Below are positions 18,647 to 26,666 of a DNA stretch of 64,000 bases, in pieces. The stretch spans positions 186,001 to 250,000 of the forward strand of contig NZ_FNBM01000002.1 of the NCBI RefSeq assembly GCF_900102335.1. The letters run 5' to 3'. Every line of letters begins with the position of its first letter. Positions within the stretch are counted from its first letter, which is position 1. The position numbers and the translations under genes were made by a program. The stretch comes from Phytopseudomonas seleniipraecipitans (GTDB lineage: Bacteria > Pseudomonadota > Gammaproteobacteria > Pseudomonadales > Pseudomonadaceae). The notes under the pieces were generated by a model. That model saw only the letters and a program-made list of their open reading frames with translations, was not told the DNA's origin and made no database searches.

Positions 18647-19612
18647 ATGAGGAAAACCGGCCACGCAGTATTTCTTGACTACCGTTCCCTCGACCTCGGC
18701 GATCTGGACATGACCCCGTTGCGCGATCAGTTCGCTGAGCTGGTAATGCACGAACAGAGCGCGCCGGAGCAGATCATCGAGCGGCTGCAAGGCGCCAGCG
18801 TGGTCATCAGCAACAAGGCGGTGATCGATTCTGCAGTGCTTGCTGCCTGCCCGGACCTTAAGCTGGTACTGGTAGCTGCCACCGGCACCAACAATGTCGA
18901 TCTAGACGCGGCCCGGGCGCATGGCGTCGCCGTCTGCAATTGCCAGGGCTACGGCACGCCCTCAGTGGCCCAGCACACGTTGACGCTGCTGCTCGCCCTG
19001 GCCACCAGCCTGCCGGATTATCAGCGTGATATTCAGGCTGGTGAATGGCAGAAATCACCGATGTTCTGCCTGCTCGACCACCCGATCATCGAACTTGAAG
19101 GCAAGACCCTGGGTATGCTCGGCCATGGCGAACTCGGTGGCGCCGTTGCACGCCTGGCAGAGGCCTTCGGCATGCGTGTGCTTTACGGGCAACTGCCAGG
19201 CCGCCCATCGCGAGAGGATCGCATGCCGCTGGACGAACTGCTGCCGCAGGTCGATGCGCTTACCTTGCATTGCCCGTTGACCGAGCAAACCCGCAATCTG
19301 ATCACCTCGCGAGAATTGAACCTACTCAAGCCCGGCGCCTTCGTGATCAATACCGCGCGCGGCGGGCTGATCGACGAGCAGGCGCTGGCCGACGCCCTGC
19401 GCGCGGGCACAATCGGCGGCGCCGCCACCGACGTGCTGACTCAGGAGCCGCCCAAGGACGGCAATCCATTGCTGGCTGGTGACATTCCGCGCCTGATCAT
19501 CACGCCTCATAGTGCCTGGGGCAGCCGTGAAGCCCGCCAGCGAATCGTCGGACAACTGGCAGAGAATGCGGCTGCCTTCATGGCAGGCACGCCCAAACGA
19601 AAGGTCAATTGA
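18647..19612 (+). CDS. hprA: D-2-hydroxyacid dehydrogenase (HprA-type glycerate/hydroxypyruvate reductase)
   Basis: A 321-residue NAD(P)-dependent oxidoreductase converting hydroxypyruvate or glyoxylate to D-glycerate or glycolate. The Rossmann motif is MLGHGELGG, followed by the catalytic trio: Arg in NTARGGL, Glu in TQEPPKDGNPLL, His in TPHSAWGS. A ribosome site AGAAAGG precedes ATG 18647. Early residues ATGTNNVDLDAA are typical of the family. The identification as HprA rests on overall similarity and on the neighbouring rsmC, an arrangement seen in other pseudomonads. Confidence 0.85.
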   Translation: MRKTGHAVFLDYRSLDLGDLDMTPLRDQFAELVMHEQSAPEQIIERLQGASVVISNKAVIDSAVLAACPDLKLVLVAATGTNNVDLDAARAHGVAVCNCQGYGTPSVAQHTLTLLLALATSLPDYQRDIQAGEWQKSPMFCLLDHPIIELEGKTLGMLGHGELGGAVARLAEAFGMRVLYGQLPGRPSREDRMPLDELLPQVDALTLHCPLTEQTRNLITSRELNLLKPGAFVINTARGGLIDEQALADALRAGTIGGAATDVLTQEPPKDGNPLLAGDIPRLIITPHSAWGSREARQRIVGQLAENAAAFMAGTPKRKVN

Positions 19613-19882
19613 TGCACAAACGCTTTACTGGATGACGGCAGCTGTCTCCCTGGTGGGATCAGCTTCGGCGTAGGGCCTCGCATTACAGCCAACTGTCCTG
19701 GGTGTCGCCGCGCTCGCCCCAAGGCTACGGGCCAGTGAGCCGGCGCCTGGATGGGCACTTGCCACCAGGCATTGCTCTGGTGACAAGCTTGTACCTTCAC
19801 TTGATTGCCAAAACCGCTGAACAGGCTTGTATTGGCACCCTCACTGACCCTACCCTTCGCGCTTTTGCCGGGGGGAGGTCTT

Positions 19883-20881
19883 ATGGATCCGCGAAGTGAA
19901 GTGCTGCTGCGTCAGGCCGAACTGTTCGGCGGCTCAGTGCTGCTGGCGGGGCTCCCGGCCGATGATCTACTCGGCCAGCTGCCAATGGCCCTCGGCTGGA
20001 GCTGGCACGCCGGCGACCATGCCCGACTCGACGCACGCTTCGCGGAACTCACCACGTTTGGTGTGACCCCGCCACAAGCGCCGTTCGATAGCGCCGTGCT
20101 GTTCCTGCCGAAATCCCGCGAGCTGACCAGTTACCTCCTCGACGCCGTTGCCGCTCGCTTGCCCGGTGGAGTCATCTACCTGGTCGGCGAAAAACGTGCT
20201 GGCGTCGAGCGTGCCGCCAAACAGATGGCCGCTTTCGGTACGCCCCGCAAACTCGACAGCGCGCGCCATTGCCAGTTGTGGCAAGTGCGTGTCGAACAGG
20301 CGCCGGACACGCCCGAGCTTTCCAGCCTCGCGCAACACTACTCGCTGCAGCTCGCTGATGGCCCGCTCAACGTAGTCACCCTGCCCGGGGTATTCAGCCA
20401 TGGCCGTCTGGATGTTGGCAGCGCCCTGCTGCTGGACTATCTCGACAAGCTGCCAGGCGGCCACTTGCTGGACTTTGGCTGCGGTGCCGGGGTACTGGGC
20501 GCGGTGCTCAAGCGGCGTTATCCGGACAGCCGGGTCACCCTGCTGGATGTCGACGCGTTCGCCGTCGCCAGCAGCCGCCTGACGCTGGCCGCGAATGGCC
20601 TGCAGGCCGAGGTCATCAGCGGTGACGGCATCGCTGCGGCGCCTGCTGAGCTGAGCGCTATTCTCAGCAACCCGCCCTTTCACCAAGGCGTGCACACTCA
20701 CTACCAGGCCAGTGAAGACCTGCTACGCCAGGCGGCGAAGCACCTGCGCAAGGGCGGGCAAATTCGCCTGGTCGCGAACCGCTTCCTCAAGTATCCGCCA
20801 CTGATCGAACAGCACATCGGCGCCTGCCATACCCTGGCTGATGCCAAGGGCTTCCGCATCTACAAAGCCGTCAGCGGCTGA
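19883..20881 (+). CDS. rsmC: 16S rRNA m2G1207 methyltransferase RsmC
   Basis: A 332-residue two-domain SAM-dependent methyltransferase modifying G1207 of 16S rRNA. The N-terminal pseudo-methyltransferase domain (1-165) is followed by the catalytic domain with [13 protein letters not shown] (SAM motif I, near 195) and the NPPFHQG N2-guanine motif (near 260). The start ATG 19883 follows GGGGGAGG; an open frame reaches back to 19805 but lacks similarity. The downstream manganese exporter has its own riboswitch, so the two are probably separate transcripts. Confidence 0.93.
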   Translation: MDPRSEVLLRQAELFGGSVLLAGLPADDLLGQLPMALGWSWHAGDHARLDARFAELTTFGVTPPQAPFDSAVLFLPKSRELTSYLLDAVAARLPGGVIYLVGEKRAGVERAAKQMAAFGTPRKLDSARHCQLWQVRVEQAPDTPELSSLAQHYSLQLADGPLNVVTLPGVFSHGRLDVGSALLLDYLDKLPGGHLLDFGCGAGVLGAVLKRRYPDSRVTLLDVDAFAVASSRLTLAANGLQAEVISGDGIAAAPAELSAILSNPPFHQGVHTHYQASEDLLRQAAKHLRKGGQIRLVANRFLKYPPLIEQHIGACHTLADAKGFRIYKAVSG

Positions 20882-20913
20882 CGGTTCGCACTTGCGGCAC
20901 GGCCGCACAGGCC

Positions 20914-20942
20914 TTGCCCATAGCGGTTCACTTGGGCAGAAT
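20914..20942 (+). promoter_or_regulatory. Sigma70-like promoter of the manganese riboswitch transcript
   Basis: TTGCCC (20914-20919) and CAGAAT (20937-20942) are separated by 17 bp. The predicted start near 20949 coincides with the first base of riboswitch helix P1. Confidence 0.5.
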
Positions 20943-20948
20943 GCGCGC

Positions 20949-21184
20949 GTCCTAGGGGAGTAGTCTCCCGCGAGCGCCAGCTCGCCCGGCATGCATCAAC
21001 ATACTTGGTCCGCTGACCATGGTGCGTGCGACCCACGATCCGCCGCGACGGATCTGCGCCACTCGGCCACAGCCAGTACGAGTGCCGCACAGGGTTTGAC
21101 AAGACCTATGACACGAACACCTTACCCGGGGCGGGAAGGCTGTACGTGTCATAGCCGTGTCTACCCGCCCCTGCAGGAACTCTG
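20949..21184 (+). ncRNA. yybP-ykoY manganese riboswitch and expression platform
   Basis: Conserved aptamer elements appear in order: GGGGAGTAG (20955-20963), CAACATACT (20997-21005) and CAAGACCT (21100-21107). Helix P1 pairs 20949-20956 with 21105-21112 with one mismatch. The P1 3' strand (CTATGACACG, 21106-21115) is also perfectly complementary to CGTGTCATAG (21145-21154), giving an alternative 10-bp helix. A GGGGCGGG/CCCGCCCC hairpin (21128-21135 with 21164-21171) ends three to four bases before the AGGA ribosome site. It lies directly upstream of a TMEM165-type manganese exporter, the classic target. The expected logic is activation by Mn2+. Confidence 0.85.
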
Positions 21185-21775
21185 ATGCTGGAATCTCTGT
21201 TCGTTCCCACTTTGATCGTTGCCCTGGCGGAAATAGGCGACAAGACGCAGCTGCTCGCGCTGTTCCTGGCGGCGCGCTTTCGCCGGCCGTGGCCGATCAT
21301 CTGGGGCATGGTGGTTGCTACCCTGGCCAATCACCTGGTGGCAGGTGCAGTAGGCAACTGGGTCGCCGGCCTGCTTTCACCCGCGGTGCTCAGCTGGATA
21401 CTTGCGGCATCGTTCATCGCCGTGGCGCTATGGACGCTGATTCCCGACAAGCTGGACGATGACGAAAGCTCCAATCTGAAACGCTACGGGCCGTTCCTGA
21501 CCACCCTGATTGCGTTCTTTCTCGCCGAAATGGGCGACAAGACTCAGGTGGCCACGGTGATGCTCGCCGCGCAGTACCCGCATTTCATGATGGTGGTGAT
21601 CGGTACCACCCTCGGCATGCTGATCGCCAATGTGCCGGTGGTACTGGCCGGAAACCTCGCCGCTGATCGTCTGCCACTCACCCTGATCCGTCGCCTCGCG
21701 GCCGCCGCTTTCGCGGCACTGGCGCTGTATGCGGCCTATCAGGCGATGCTGCTGAGTGGATTGATTAGCGGGTGA
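21185..21775 (+). CDS. TMEM165/GDT1-family manganese exporter (UPF0016)
   Basis: A 196-residue inner-membrane protein with two homologous halves of three membrane segments. Each half carries the signature E-x-G-D-K-T(Q): ALAEIGDKTQL near residue 15 and FLAEMGDKTQV near residue 117. A charged cytoplasmic loop (IPDKLDDDESSN) separates them. Bacterial relatives export Mn2+, and the yybP-ykoY riboswitch upstream agrees. ATG 21185 follows an AGGA site. It converges on the M48 protease gene. Confidence 0.92.
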   Translation: MLESLFVPTLIVALAEIGDKTQLLALFLAARFRRPWPIIWGMVVATLANHLVAGAVGNWVAGLLSPAVLSWILAASFIAVALWTLIPDKLDDDESSNLKRYGPFLTTLIAFFLAEMGDKTQVATVMLAAQYPHFMMVVIGTTLGMLIANVPVVLAGNLAADRLPLTLIRRLAAAAFAALALYAAYQAMLLSGLISG

Positions 21776-21850
21776 TCTACAGCACAACAGCGAGATGGCG
21801 CGCGGCTGCGCTCGCCCAGTTAACGATCGTCACTGACTCGCTACTGAAGG

Positions 21851-21900
21851 AGCGCCTGGGCAAGCCAGGCGCTGTATCGCACTCAACGTTCCAGTGCGAT
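21851..21900. terminator. Tandem hairpins between convergent genes
   Basis: Two perfect stems lie side by side: AGCGCCTGG (21851-21859) with CCAGGCGCT (21865-21873), then ATCGCACT (21876-21883) with AGTGCGAT (21893-21900). They separate the manganese exporter from the M48 protease gene. Neither is followed by a clear T-run. Confidence 0.5.
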
Positions 21901-22715
21901 CACTTCTTGGCTTGCTGATACAGCGGCATCACTTTCGGGATGGCCGCCTGCAGCGATGCGATGCGACTTGCCGACGACGGATGCGTGCTCATGAACTCGG
22001 GCGGGGCGCCCTCACTGGCCTTGGCCATTTTCTCCCACAGCGACACCGCAGCATTGGGGTTGAACCCGGCGCGCGCAGAAAGCTCCAGACCGATCAGATC
22101 GGCCTCGTTCTCGTTACCGCGGCTGTTGGGCAGCGTCATGCCGTAGTTCACCGCGGCGTCCGCCAGAGCCATGTTGTCCGGCGTTACCCCCAACAATGCA
22201 GCAGCACCCTGTTTGGCAAGGCTAACGCCATAGGCTTTGGACATCGCCTCGCGCCCATGTTCGCGCAGCGCGTGGGCAATCTCGTGGCCCATCACCGCGG
22301 CGATCTCGTCATCGGTGAGCTTCAGCTTGTCGATGATGCCGGTATAGAAAATGATCTTGCCACCAGGGCCGCAATTGGCGTTCAACTCGGGGCTCTTGAT
22401 CAGGTTGACCTCCCACTGCCACTGCGCAGCATCGGGACGGAACAACGGTGCCTGTTTGATCAGACGATCAGCTACACGCTGCAGGCGCTTGGCTTCCGCG
22501 CTGTTCTTGTCCAGCACGCCCTTGGAAGATGCCTCCTTGAGGGTCTCCTGATACGACTGTGCGTACATCTGGTTGACCTCTGCGGTCGACAGCGCGCTGA
22601 ACATGTACTGCTTGCGCTCTACGCCGACCGACCCACCACTGGTGGTGTTGACGGCCTGGCATCCTGCCAACAGCAAGGCCGCAGCCAAAGTGGTGATGGA
22701 CAACGACAATTTCAT
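21900..22715 (-). CDS. M48-family metalloprotease lipoprotein (LoiP-like)
   Basis: A 271-residue predicted lipoprotein protease. The signal ends in the lipobox LAGC (Cys19). The zinc motif HEIAH sits in AVMGHEIAHALREHG (near 145), and the third ligand is the Glu of NENEADLIGLELSARAG (near 203). The upstream GKIIFYTGIID strand is the M48 substrate-binding edge. It resembles E. coli LoiP/YcaL and should degrade misfolded proteins in the periplasm. There are no obvious operon partners. Confidence 0.9.
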   Translation of the reverse strand: MKLSLSITTLAAALLLAGCQAVNTTSGGSVGVERKQYMFSALSTAEVNQMYAQSYQETLKEASSKGVLDKNSAEAKRLQRVADRLIKQAPLFRPDAAQWQWEVNLIKSPELNANCGPGGKIIFYTGIIDKLKLTDDEIAAVMGHEIAHALREHGREAMSKAYGVSLAKQGAAALLGVTPDNMALADAAVNYGMTLPNSRGNENEADLIGLELSARAGFNPNAAVSLWEKMAKASEGAPPEFMSTHPSSASRIASLQAAIPKVMPLYQQAKK

Positions 22716-22782
22716 GCTGGATCTCCCTAAGTTCTGAGCGACGTATGCTAGGGGCTGTTAGAGGTGCTCGCAAGCACAGTGA

Positions 22783-23400
22783 TCAGGCGGGCGTCAGGCA
22801 TTCAGGCCCGTCAAGCTTCGGGTCATTGACCAGGTTGCTCAGCACCCGCTCGCGCAGAACCTGCGATGTATCGACGAGTATCGCCTGCAGCTCGTCCAGC
22901 GGCGTGTCCGCGGCCAGCCAGCGCTGCTGCTGCTGTTCATTCAAAAGCAGCGGACGGCGCAAGGAAGCCGCCGCCTGGGTGACCATCGCGGTGCTGAAAT
23001 AAACATGCCCCTCGACCGGGTAGGCTTCCCACAGCGCCGCGAAATACAGCATAGAGTCCTGGCTGCTCAACCAATACGGCCGCTTGCGGGCTGTACCGCG
23101 CCACTCATAGAAGCCATTGGCGGGTATCAACCCACGGCGCAGGCGAAATCCCTCGCGAAACATGGGCTGGTCGACCAGGGTTTCAGCGCGGGCATGAGCA
23201 GGCGTTTTCGACAGATCCTTGAGCCACGGCGGCGTCAGCCCCCAACGGGCACGCACCAGGGAGCGCTGCTCGCCTTCGGCACGCTGCAGCAAGATCTGCG
23301 CACCTGGCGCCAGGTTCCAGTGCGGTTGCTGGCCCTCGGGGAAACCGGGCAGCGCTGCAAAAGCAGGCGTCCAGCGAAACAACGCGAAGCGTCCACTCAT
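22783..23400 (-). CDS. SRAP (YedK/HMCES) family protein with degenerate active site
   Basis: A 205-residue SRAP-fold protein. Active YedK/HMCES enzymes form a thiazolidine link to abasic DNA through Cys2, with Asn75, Glu105 and His160 assisting. Here the start reads MSGRFALF, so Cys2 is Ser. The NAR(A/V)ET motif reads HARAET (Asn to His69). GFYEW keeps the Glu (Glu99). The HDRRP motif reads SLRRP, losing the His. WNLAPG and WGLTPPW confirm the family. A start at 23400 fits the fold, but no strong ribosome site is seen. DNA-protein crosslinking is therefore unlikely; it may bind DNA or act otherwise. Confidence 0.82.
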   Translation of the reverse strand: MSGRFALFRWTPAFAALPGFPEGQQPHWNLAPGAQILLQRAEGEQRSLVRARWGLTPPWLKDLSKTPAHARAETLVDQPMFREGFRLRRGLIPANGFYEWRGTARKRPYWLSSQDSMLYFAALWEAYPVEGHVYFSTAMVTQAAASLRRPLLLNEQQQQRWLAADTPLDELQAILVDTSQVLRERVLSNLVNDPKLDGPECLTPA

Positions 23401-23437
23401 GGGGTGACTCGATGGGTATGGCGGACGCACCACTGTT

Positions 23438-23698
23438 TCAGCACAGCAGCACATCCTGAAAATTATCCGGCTCGTCACCGAGCAAGGGTTGCGCGCCATT
23501 GTACTCGGCGATCAGCTGACGGGCGCGCTCGGCATCGCCATCATCGACACACATCGCCAGCAAGCCGCACGCCGGCAACTCACCCACCGCGCCAACCAGG
23601 TGACTGCCCGTCAGGTGCGCCTGTATACCTTCACCAGCGAGCATGCCTTTCAACATCTCGCCTTCCATCAGGTCGCGTGGCTCGTAGATGCGCTTCAT
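23438..23698 (-). CDS. DUF2007 protein (putative signal-transducing, PII-like fold)
   Basis: An 86-residue cytoplasmic protein. MKRIYEPRDLMEGEMLKGMLAGEGIQAHLTG is the DUF2007 pattern (position-shifted helix after a short strand), ending with VDDGDAERARQLIAEY. The family resembles small PII-type signalling domains, with function unproven. Its start overlaps the stop of the upstream zinc-ribbon gene by one base, so they are translationally coupled. The SRAP-like gene follows after 37 nt, making a three-gene unit. Confidence 0.75.
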   Translation of the reverse strand: MKRIYEPRDLMEGEMLKGMLAGEGIQAHLTGSHLVGAVGELPACGLLAMCVDDGDAERARQLIAEYNGAQPLLGDEPDNFQDVLLC

Positions 23699-23880
23699 CA
23701 GTCATTCTCCGCACGTGCATCAAGCTGCCACTCCACGCCGTCGGTACTCAGCGAGAAGATGATCGGCCGGCAACACACCGGGCAGTCTTCGATGTACTGC
23801 TGATCGCCTCCGGAAAGATCCAGCACGGCCTCGACCGGCTCGCCGCAATAAGGGCATTGGTAATCCTGAGTTTCCAGCAT
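23698..23880 (-). CDS. CPXCG-motif cysteine-rich small protein
   Basis: A 60-residue protein with CPYCG near residue 9 and CPVCC near residue 33. This is the CPXCG zinc-ribbon family, of unknown role; each CxxC pair probably contributes two ligands to one zinc. The second motif has a third cysteine (CPVCC). It is the first gene of a short minus-strand unit with DUF2007 and the SRAP-like protein. Confidence 0.8.
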   Translation of the reverse strand: MLETQDYQCPYCGEPVEAVLDLSGGDQQYIEDCPVCCRPIIFSLSTDGVEWQLDARAEND

Positions 23881-24029
23881 GGGCGCCTCCGTGTGACTTG
23901 CAGGGTATAATCGACGGTCTATTGCTGCCTCGAGGGTCGGTTACCGTTACGCCTTAACGGGATCAACGGCGGTGACTCTTCTCAACAAGGCGCTCAACCT
24001 CTCAATCGCAGCGACAATCACAAGAGATC

Positions 24030-25196
24030 ATGATGGGCGAATTCGATAGCATCCGACCCTATGCCGACGCGGAAATTCCAGCGGTTCTGGCGCGCCTGTT
24101 GGCCGACGATGCGTTCCTCGACATCCTTACCCAGTTTCGTTTCCCGCGCTTGGCGGGGCCTTTCGGCTGGCTGCTCAAACCACTTATAGCTCATCGGCTA
24201 CGTTCGCAGTTCCGCGCCATCGATTCGGTGAGGACTTTGCAGGACACCATCGAGCCCTACGTGGACCGAACCGTCGAAAAAGCCACCGATGGCGTGACCT
24301 ATTCAGGGGTCGAAACCCTCAAGTCCGGCAGCGCCTATCTGTTCCTGGCCAACCACCGCGATATCGTCATGGACCCGGCCTTCGTCAATTACGCGGTGTA
24401 CCACGCCGGGTTGCAGACGCCACGCATCGCCATTGGCGACAACCTGCTGCAGAAGCCTTTCGTCAGCGACCTGATGCGCCTCAACAAGAGCTTTATCGTG
24501 CATCGTTCGATCAGCGGTCGCCGCGAGAAACTGGCGGCCTATCAGTTGCTCTCGGCTTATATCAGCCACTCGATCCGCAACGACGGCGAGTCGATCTGGA
24601 TCGCACAAGCCGAAGGCCGTGCCAAGGATGGTGACGACCGCACCGACTCGGCGATCCTCAAGATGTTTCACATGAGCCGCAAGGACGAGCCGTTCGCCGA
24701 GGTGATCGCGAGCCTCAAGATGACGCCGGTGTCGATCAGCTACGAGTATGACCCGTGCGATCTCGCCAAGGCACGCGAGCTCTACACGCGAGCCACCACT
24801 GGCAGCTATACCAAGCAACCCGGTGAAGACGACAAGAGCATCGCCCTCGGCATCACCGGCTACAAAGGCCGTGTGCATGTGCATTTCGGCGACCCGCTGA
24901 CCACTGGCTTCGAAGACGCCAAGCAACTGGCCGCCCTTACCGATGCACACATCCTTACCGGCTATCGCCTGTTCCCCGTGCACTACCTGGCCTATGCGAT
25001 GTGGAGCGAGCGCGATCCGCAGCTCGACGTCCCGGCTGCCGAGTCGCTGTTCGATGCAACCGAACTCGCAGCCGCCAAGGCGCAGTGGCAACAACGTCTG
25101 AGCAACTGTCCCAGCGAGCAGCAGCCTTATCTGGTGTTGCAGTACGCGATGCCGGTGCGCAACCAGTACCGCATCAAGGCCGGCCTGCCACTCTGA
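24030..25196 (+). CDS. 1-acylglycerol-3-phosphate acyltransferase-like protein
   Basis: A 388-residue acyltransferase with no clear membrane span. FLANHRDIVMD contains HX4D (near residues 109-114), and QAEGRAKDGDDRTD replaces the usual FPEGTRS motif. The upstream stretch FRFPRLAGPFGWLLKPLIAHRL is typical of this large PlsC-related family found in gammaproteobacteria. It probably acylates a glycerophosphate-type acceptor, but physiological substrates are unknown. ATG 24033 is an equally good start. It ends at a bidirectional terminator. Confidence 0.82.
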   Translation: MMGEFDSIRPYADAEIPAVLARLLADDAFLDILTQFRFPRLAGPFGWLLKPLIAHRLRSQFRAIDSVRTLQDTIEPYVDRTVEKATDGVTYSGVETLKSGSAYLFLANHRDIVMDPAFVNYAVYHAGLQTPRIAIGDNLLQKPFVSDLMRLNKSFIVHRSISGRREKLAAYQLLSAYISHSIRNDGESIWIAQAEGRAKDGDDRTDSAILKMFHMSRKDEPFAEVIASLKMTPVSISYEYDPCDLAKARELYTRATTGSYTKQPGEDDKSIALGITGYKGRVHVHFGDPLTTGFEDAKQLAALTDAHILTGYRLFPVHYLAYAMWSERDPQLDVPAAESLFDATELAAAKAQWQQRLSNCPSEQQPYLVLQYAMPVRNQYRIKAGLPL

Positions 25197-25213
25197 CAAA
25201 GCCTGCAGAAACG

Positions 25214-25240
25214 AAAAAGCCCCGACATGTCGGGGCTTTT
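25214..25240. terminator. Bidirectional terminator
   Basis: AAAAGCCCCGACA and TGTCGGGGCTTTT form a perfect palindrome with A-runs and T-runs on both strands, serving the convergent acyltransferase and YajG-type genes. Confidence 0.93.
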
Positions 25241-25257
25241 TATTTATTGCGAACGGC

Positions 25258-25842
25258 TTATTGCCCGCTGAGGATCTGCGACAGGGTCGGATCTTTGAAG
25301 GTCCGAGTCAGCGCATCGCTCAGCACATCGCTGACGAGCTTGGTGTTGGTTTCCTGGTTCGGCGCCATGCCGAAGCGCTGATTCAGCGAGGCTCCGTAAC
25401 GGCCACTGTAACGACGGTTGCTGTTCTGTACATCGGCACGGAAGGTGGCAGTCATGTCGGCCTCGGTCACATACAGGCCTTCTTTGGGCGACTGATACTT
25501 CAGCTCGGCAAGCGTCAGGGTCAACTGAGGTGCGTTATACGCATTGGCCGAGGGCGTGAAGCCCAACAAGCGCACGGCAGCTTCGGCTTGCGCCTGCAGC
25601 TTGGGCAGCACGTCCTGACCCCGTACGCTGATCGCGCTGGTTTCCGGATACAAGCCACCGCGGGTACCCAATACCGGCGATGGGCGTCCATCGACTACCC
25701 GCACCACCACGGGCTGGCCCTGACCGACGGCGGTGAGCGGCCCAAGCAGCTTGGGCTGCGGAGTGATTTGTTGAGGGCTGTGGGCGCACCCGACAAGAGC
25801 CAGACTGAAAACGGCAACCAGACCAAACAACAGGCGATTCAT
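25258..25842 (-). CDS. YajG-family lipoprotein
   Basis: A 194-residue lipoprotein. The signal ends in LVGC (Cys19), followed by AHSPQQITPQP. VVVRVVDGRPSPVLGTRGG and the conserved DMTATFRADVQNSNRRYSGRYG segment match YajG. The C-terminus includes the ...SDVLSDALTRTFKDP helix. It should sit in the outer membrane; no activity is known. It has its own terminator and is divergent from a small unknown gene. Confidence 0.85.
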   Translation of the reverse strand: MNRLLFGLVAVFSLALVGCAHSPQQITPQPKLLGPLTAVGQGQPVVVRVVDGRPSPVLGTRGGLYPETSAISVRGQDVLPKLQAQAEAAVRLLGFTPSANAYNAPQLTLTLAELKYQSPKEGLYVTEADMTATFRADVQNSNRRYSGRYGASLNQRFGMAPNQETNTKLVSDVLSDALTRTFKDPTLSQILSGQ

Positions 25843-25985
25843 ACTTGGTTCTCCATGAGGGGCGCTTAAGGCGCCGCAAAGTATAACGAATCGACCTGCA
25901 ATGGGTGAACGCGGTTCCCGTCATCGACCGGTCACATCCCGGAGGTATAAGACTTTGGTCGCTTTGCACGATGGACGTTTGTTTG

Positions 25986-26207
25986 ATGCGCACGCTCATG
26001 GAAAAAATCGCTACACCCACCCCTCCCCGCATCTTCGCCTGCCTGGATGAACAGGGGATCTGCCGTGCATTTCGGCAGAGTGCCCAGCCCCCGGGGGCTG
26101 CGAGCTGGCATGAAGTGAACGAGCAACGGCTGACCTGGCTCGGCGTGCCGCTGCCAGAAAGCGCATTTGCCACTCGCACGCCACACGTCTCGCCGTTGGC
26201 GACCTGA
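25986..26207 (+). CDS. Small protein of unknown function
   Basis: An open frame of about 73 residues (MRTLMEK...TPPRIFACLDEQGICRAFRQSA ... WHEVNEQRLTWLGVPLPESAF). Amino-acid composition and its middle section look protein-like rather than a shadow, and I see no competing gene. No motif or family was recognised. The start is uncertain: ATG 25905, 25971, 25986 and 25998 are all in frame, and none has a good ribosome site. It lies between the YajG-type gene and the mqo leader. Confidence 0.45.
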   Translation: MRTLMEKIATPTPPRIFACLDEQGICRAFRQSAQPPGAASWHEVNEQRLTWLGVPLPESAFATRTPHVSPLAT

Positions 26208-26666
26208 ACGACGCACGCAATAAAAGTCACACAGCGCTGATCAATTCCCTCGCTTTCGCCTTATAATCGCGCCCCGATTACAAGGACGCCTCCTGATCGG
26301 CCTCGCCGTACCGCTGATGCACTTCATGCCATCGGCCACGCCACAGAGAGTCGCCCACTTCGTGCTGCTCGATATCGACAGCTCTCCTCGCGCCTGCACC
26401 GCGTTCTGCGTTTTCGCGGAACATCTGCGGCCGAGGATGGCTCAACAGGCACATGAACTTTTGAGGTTCGCGTTCCAAAAGAACGTGAAAAAAACGGTTT
26501 CAATAACTTCACAAGAGTGTGGCGAACATATGAATCATCTTGCGGCAGGACAAGGCGACTCCCGCCCGTTACCCGAATCCCCAGGACAGCTCTGCAACCA
26601 CTGACAGGCGCAATTTCGCCCAGGTCGCAGGCCACCGATGGAAGCTGATTTTTTGGAGATGTGGTA
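26208..26666. other. 459-bp stretch before mqo without a confident gene
   Basis: A TATAAT (26262-26267) could be a -10 element on the plus strand, giving mqo a long leader of about 390 nt. Open frames exist on both strands (26317-26604 plus, 26278-26478 minus). The minus frame has a protein-like composition in its second half (EQHEVGDSLWRGRWHEVHQ), but neither frame was recognised. Confidence 0.4.

Noticed and set aside
26317..26604. A 95-codon plus-strand frame before mqo
   Set aside because: It has no ribosome site, Pro/Arg-rich shadow-like parts and no recognisable similarity. It is kept only as part of the unexplained region.
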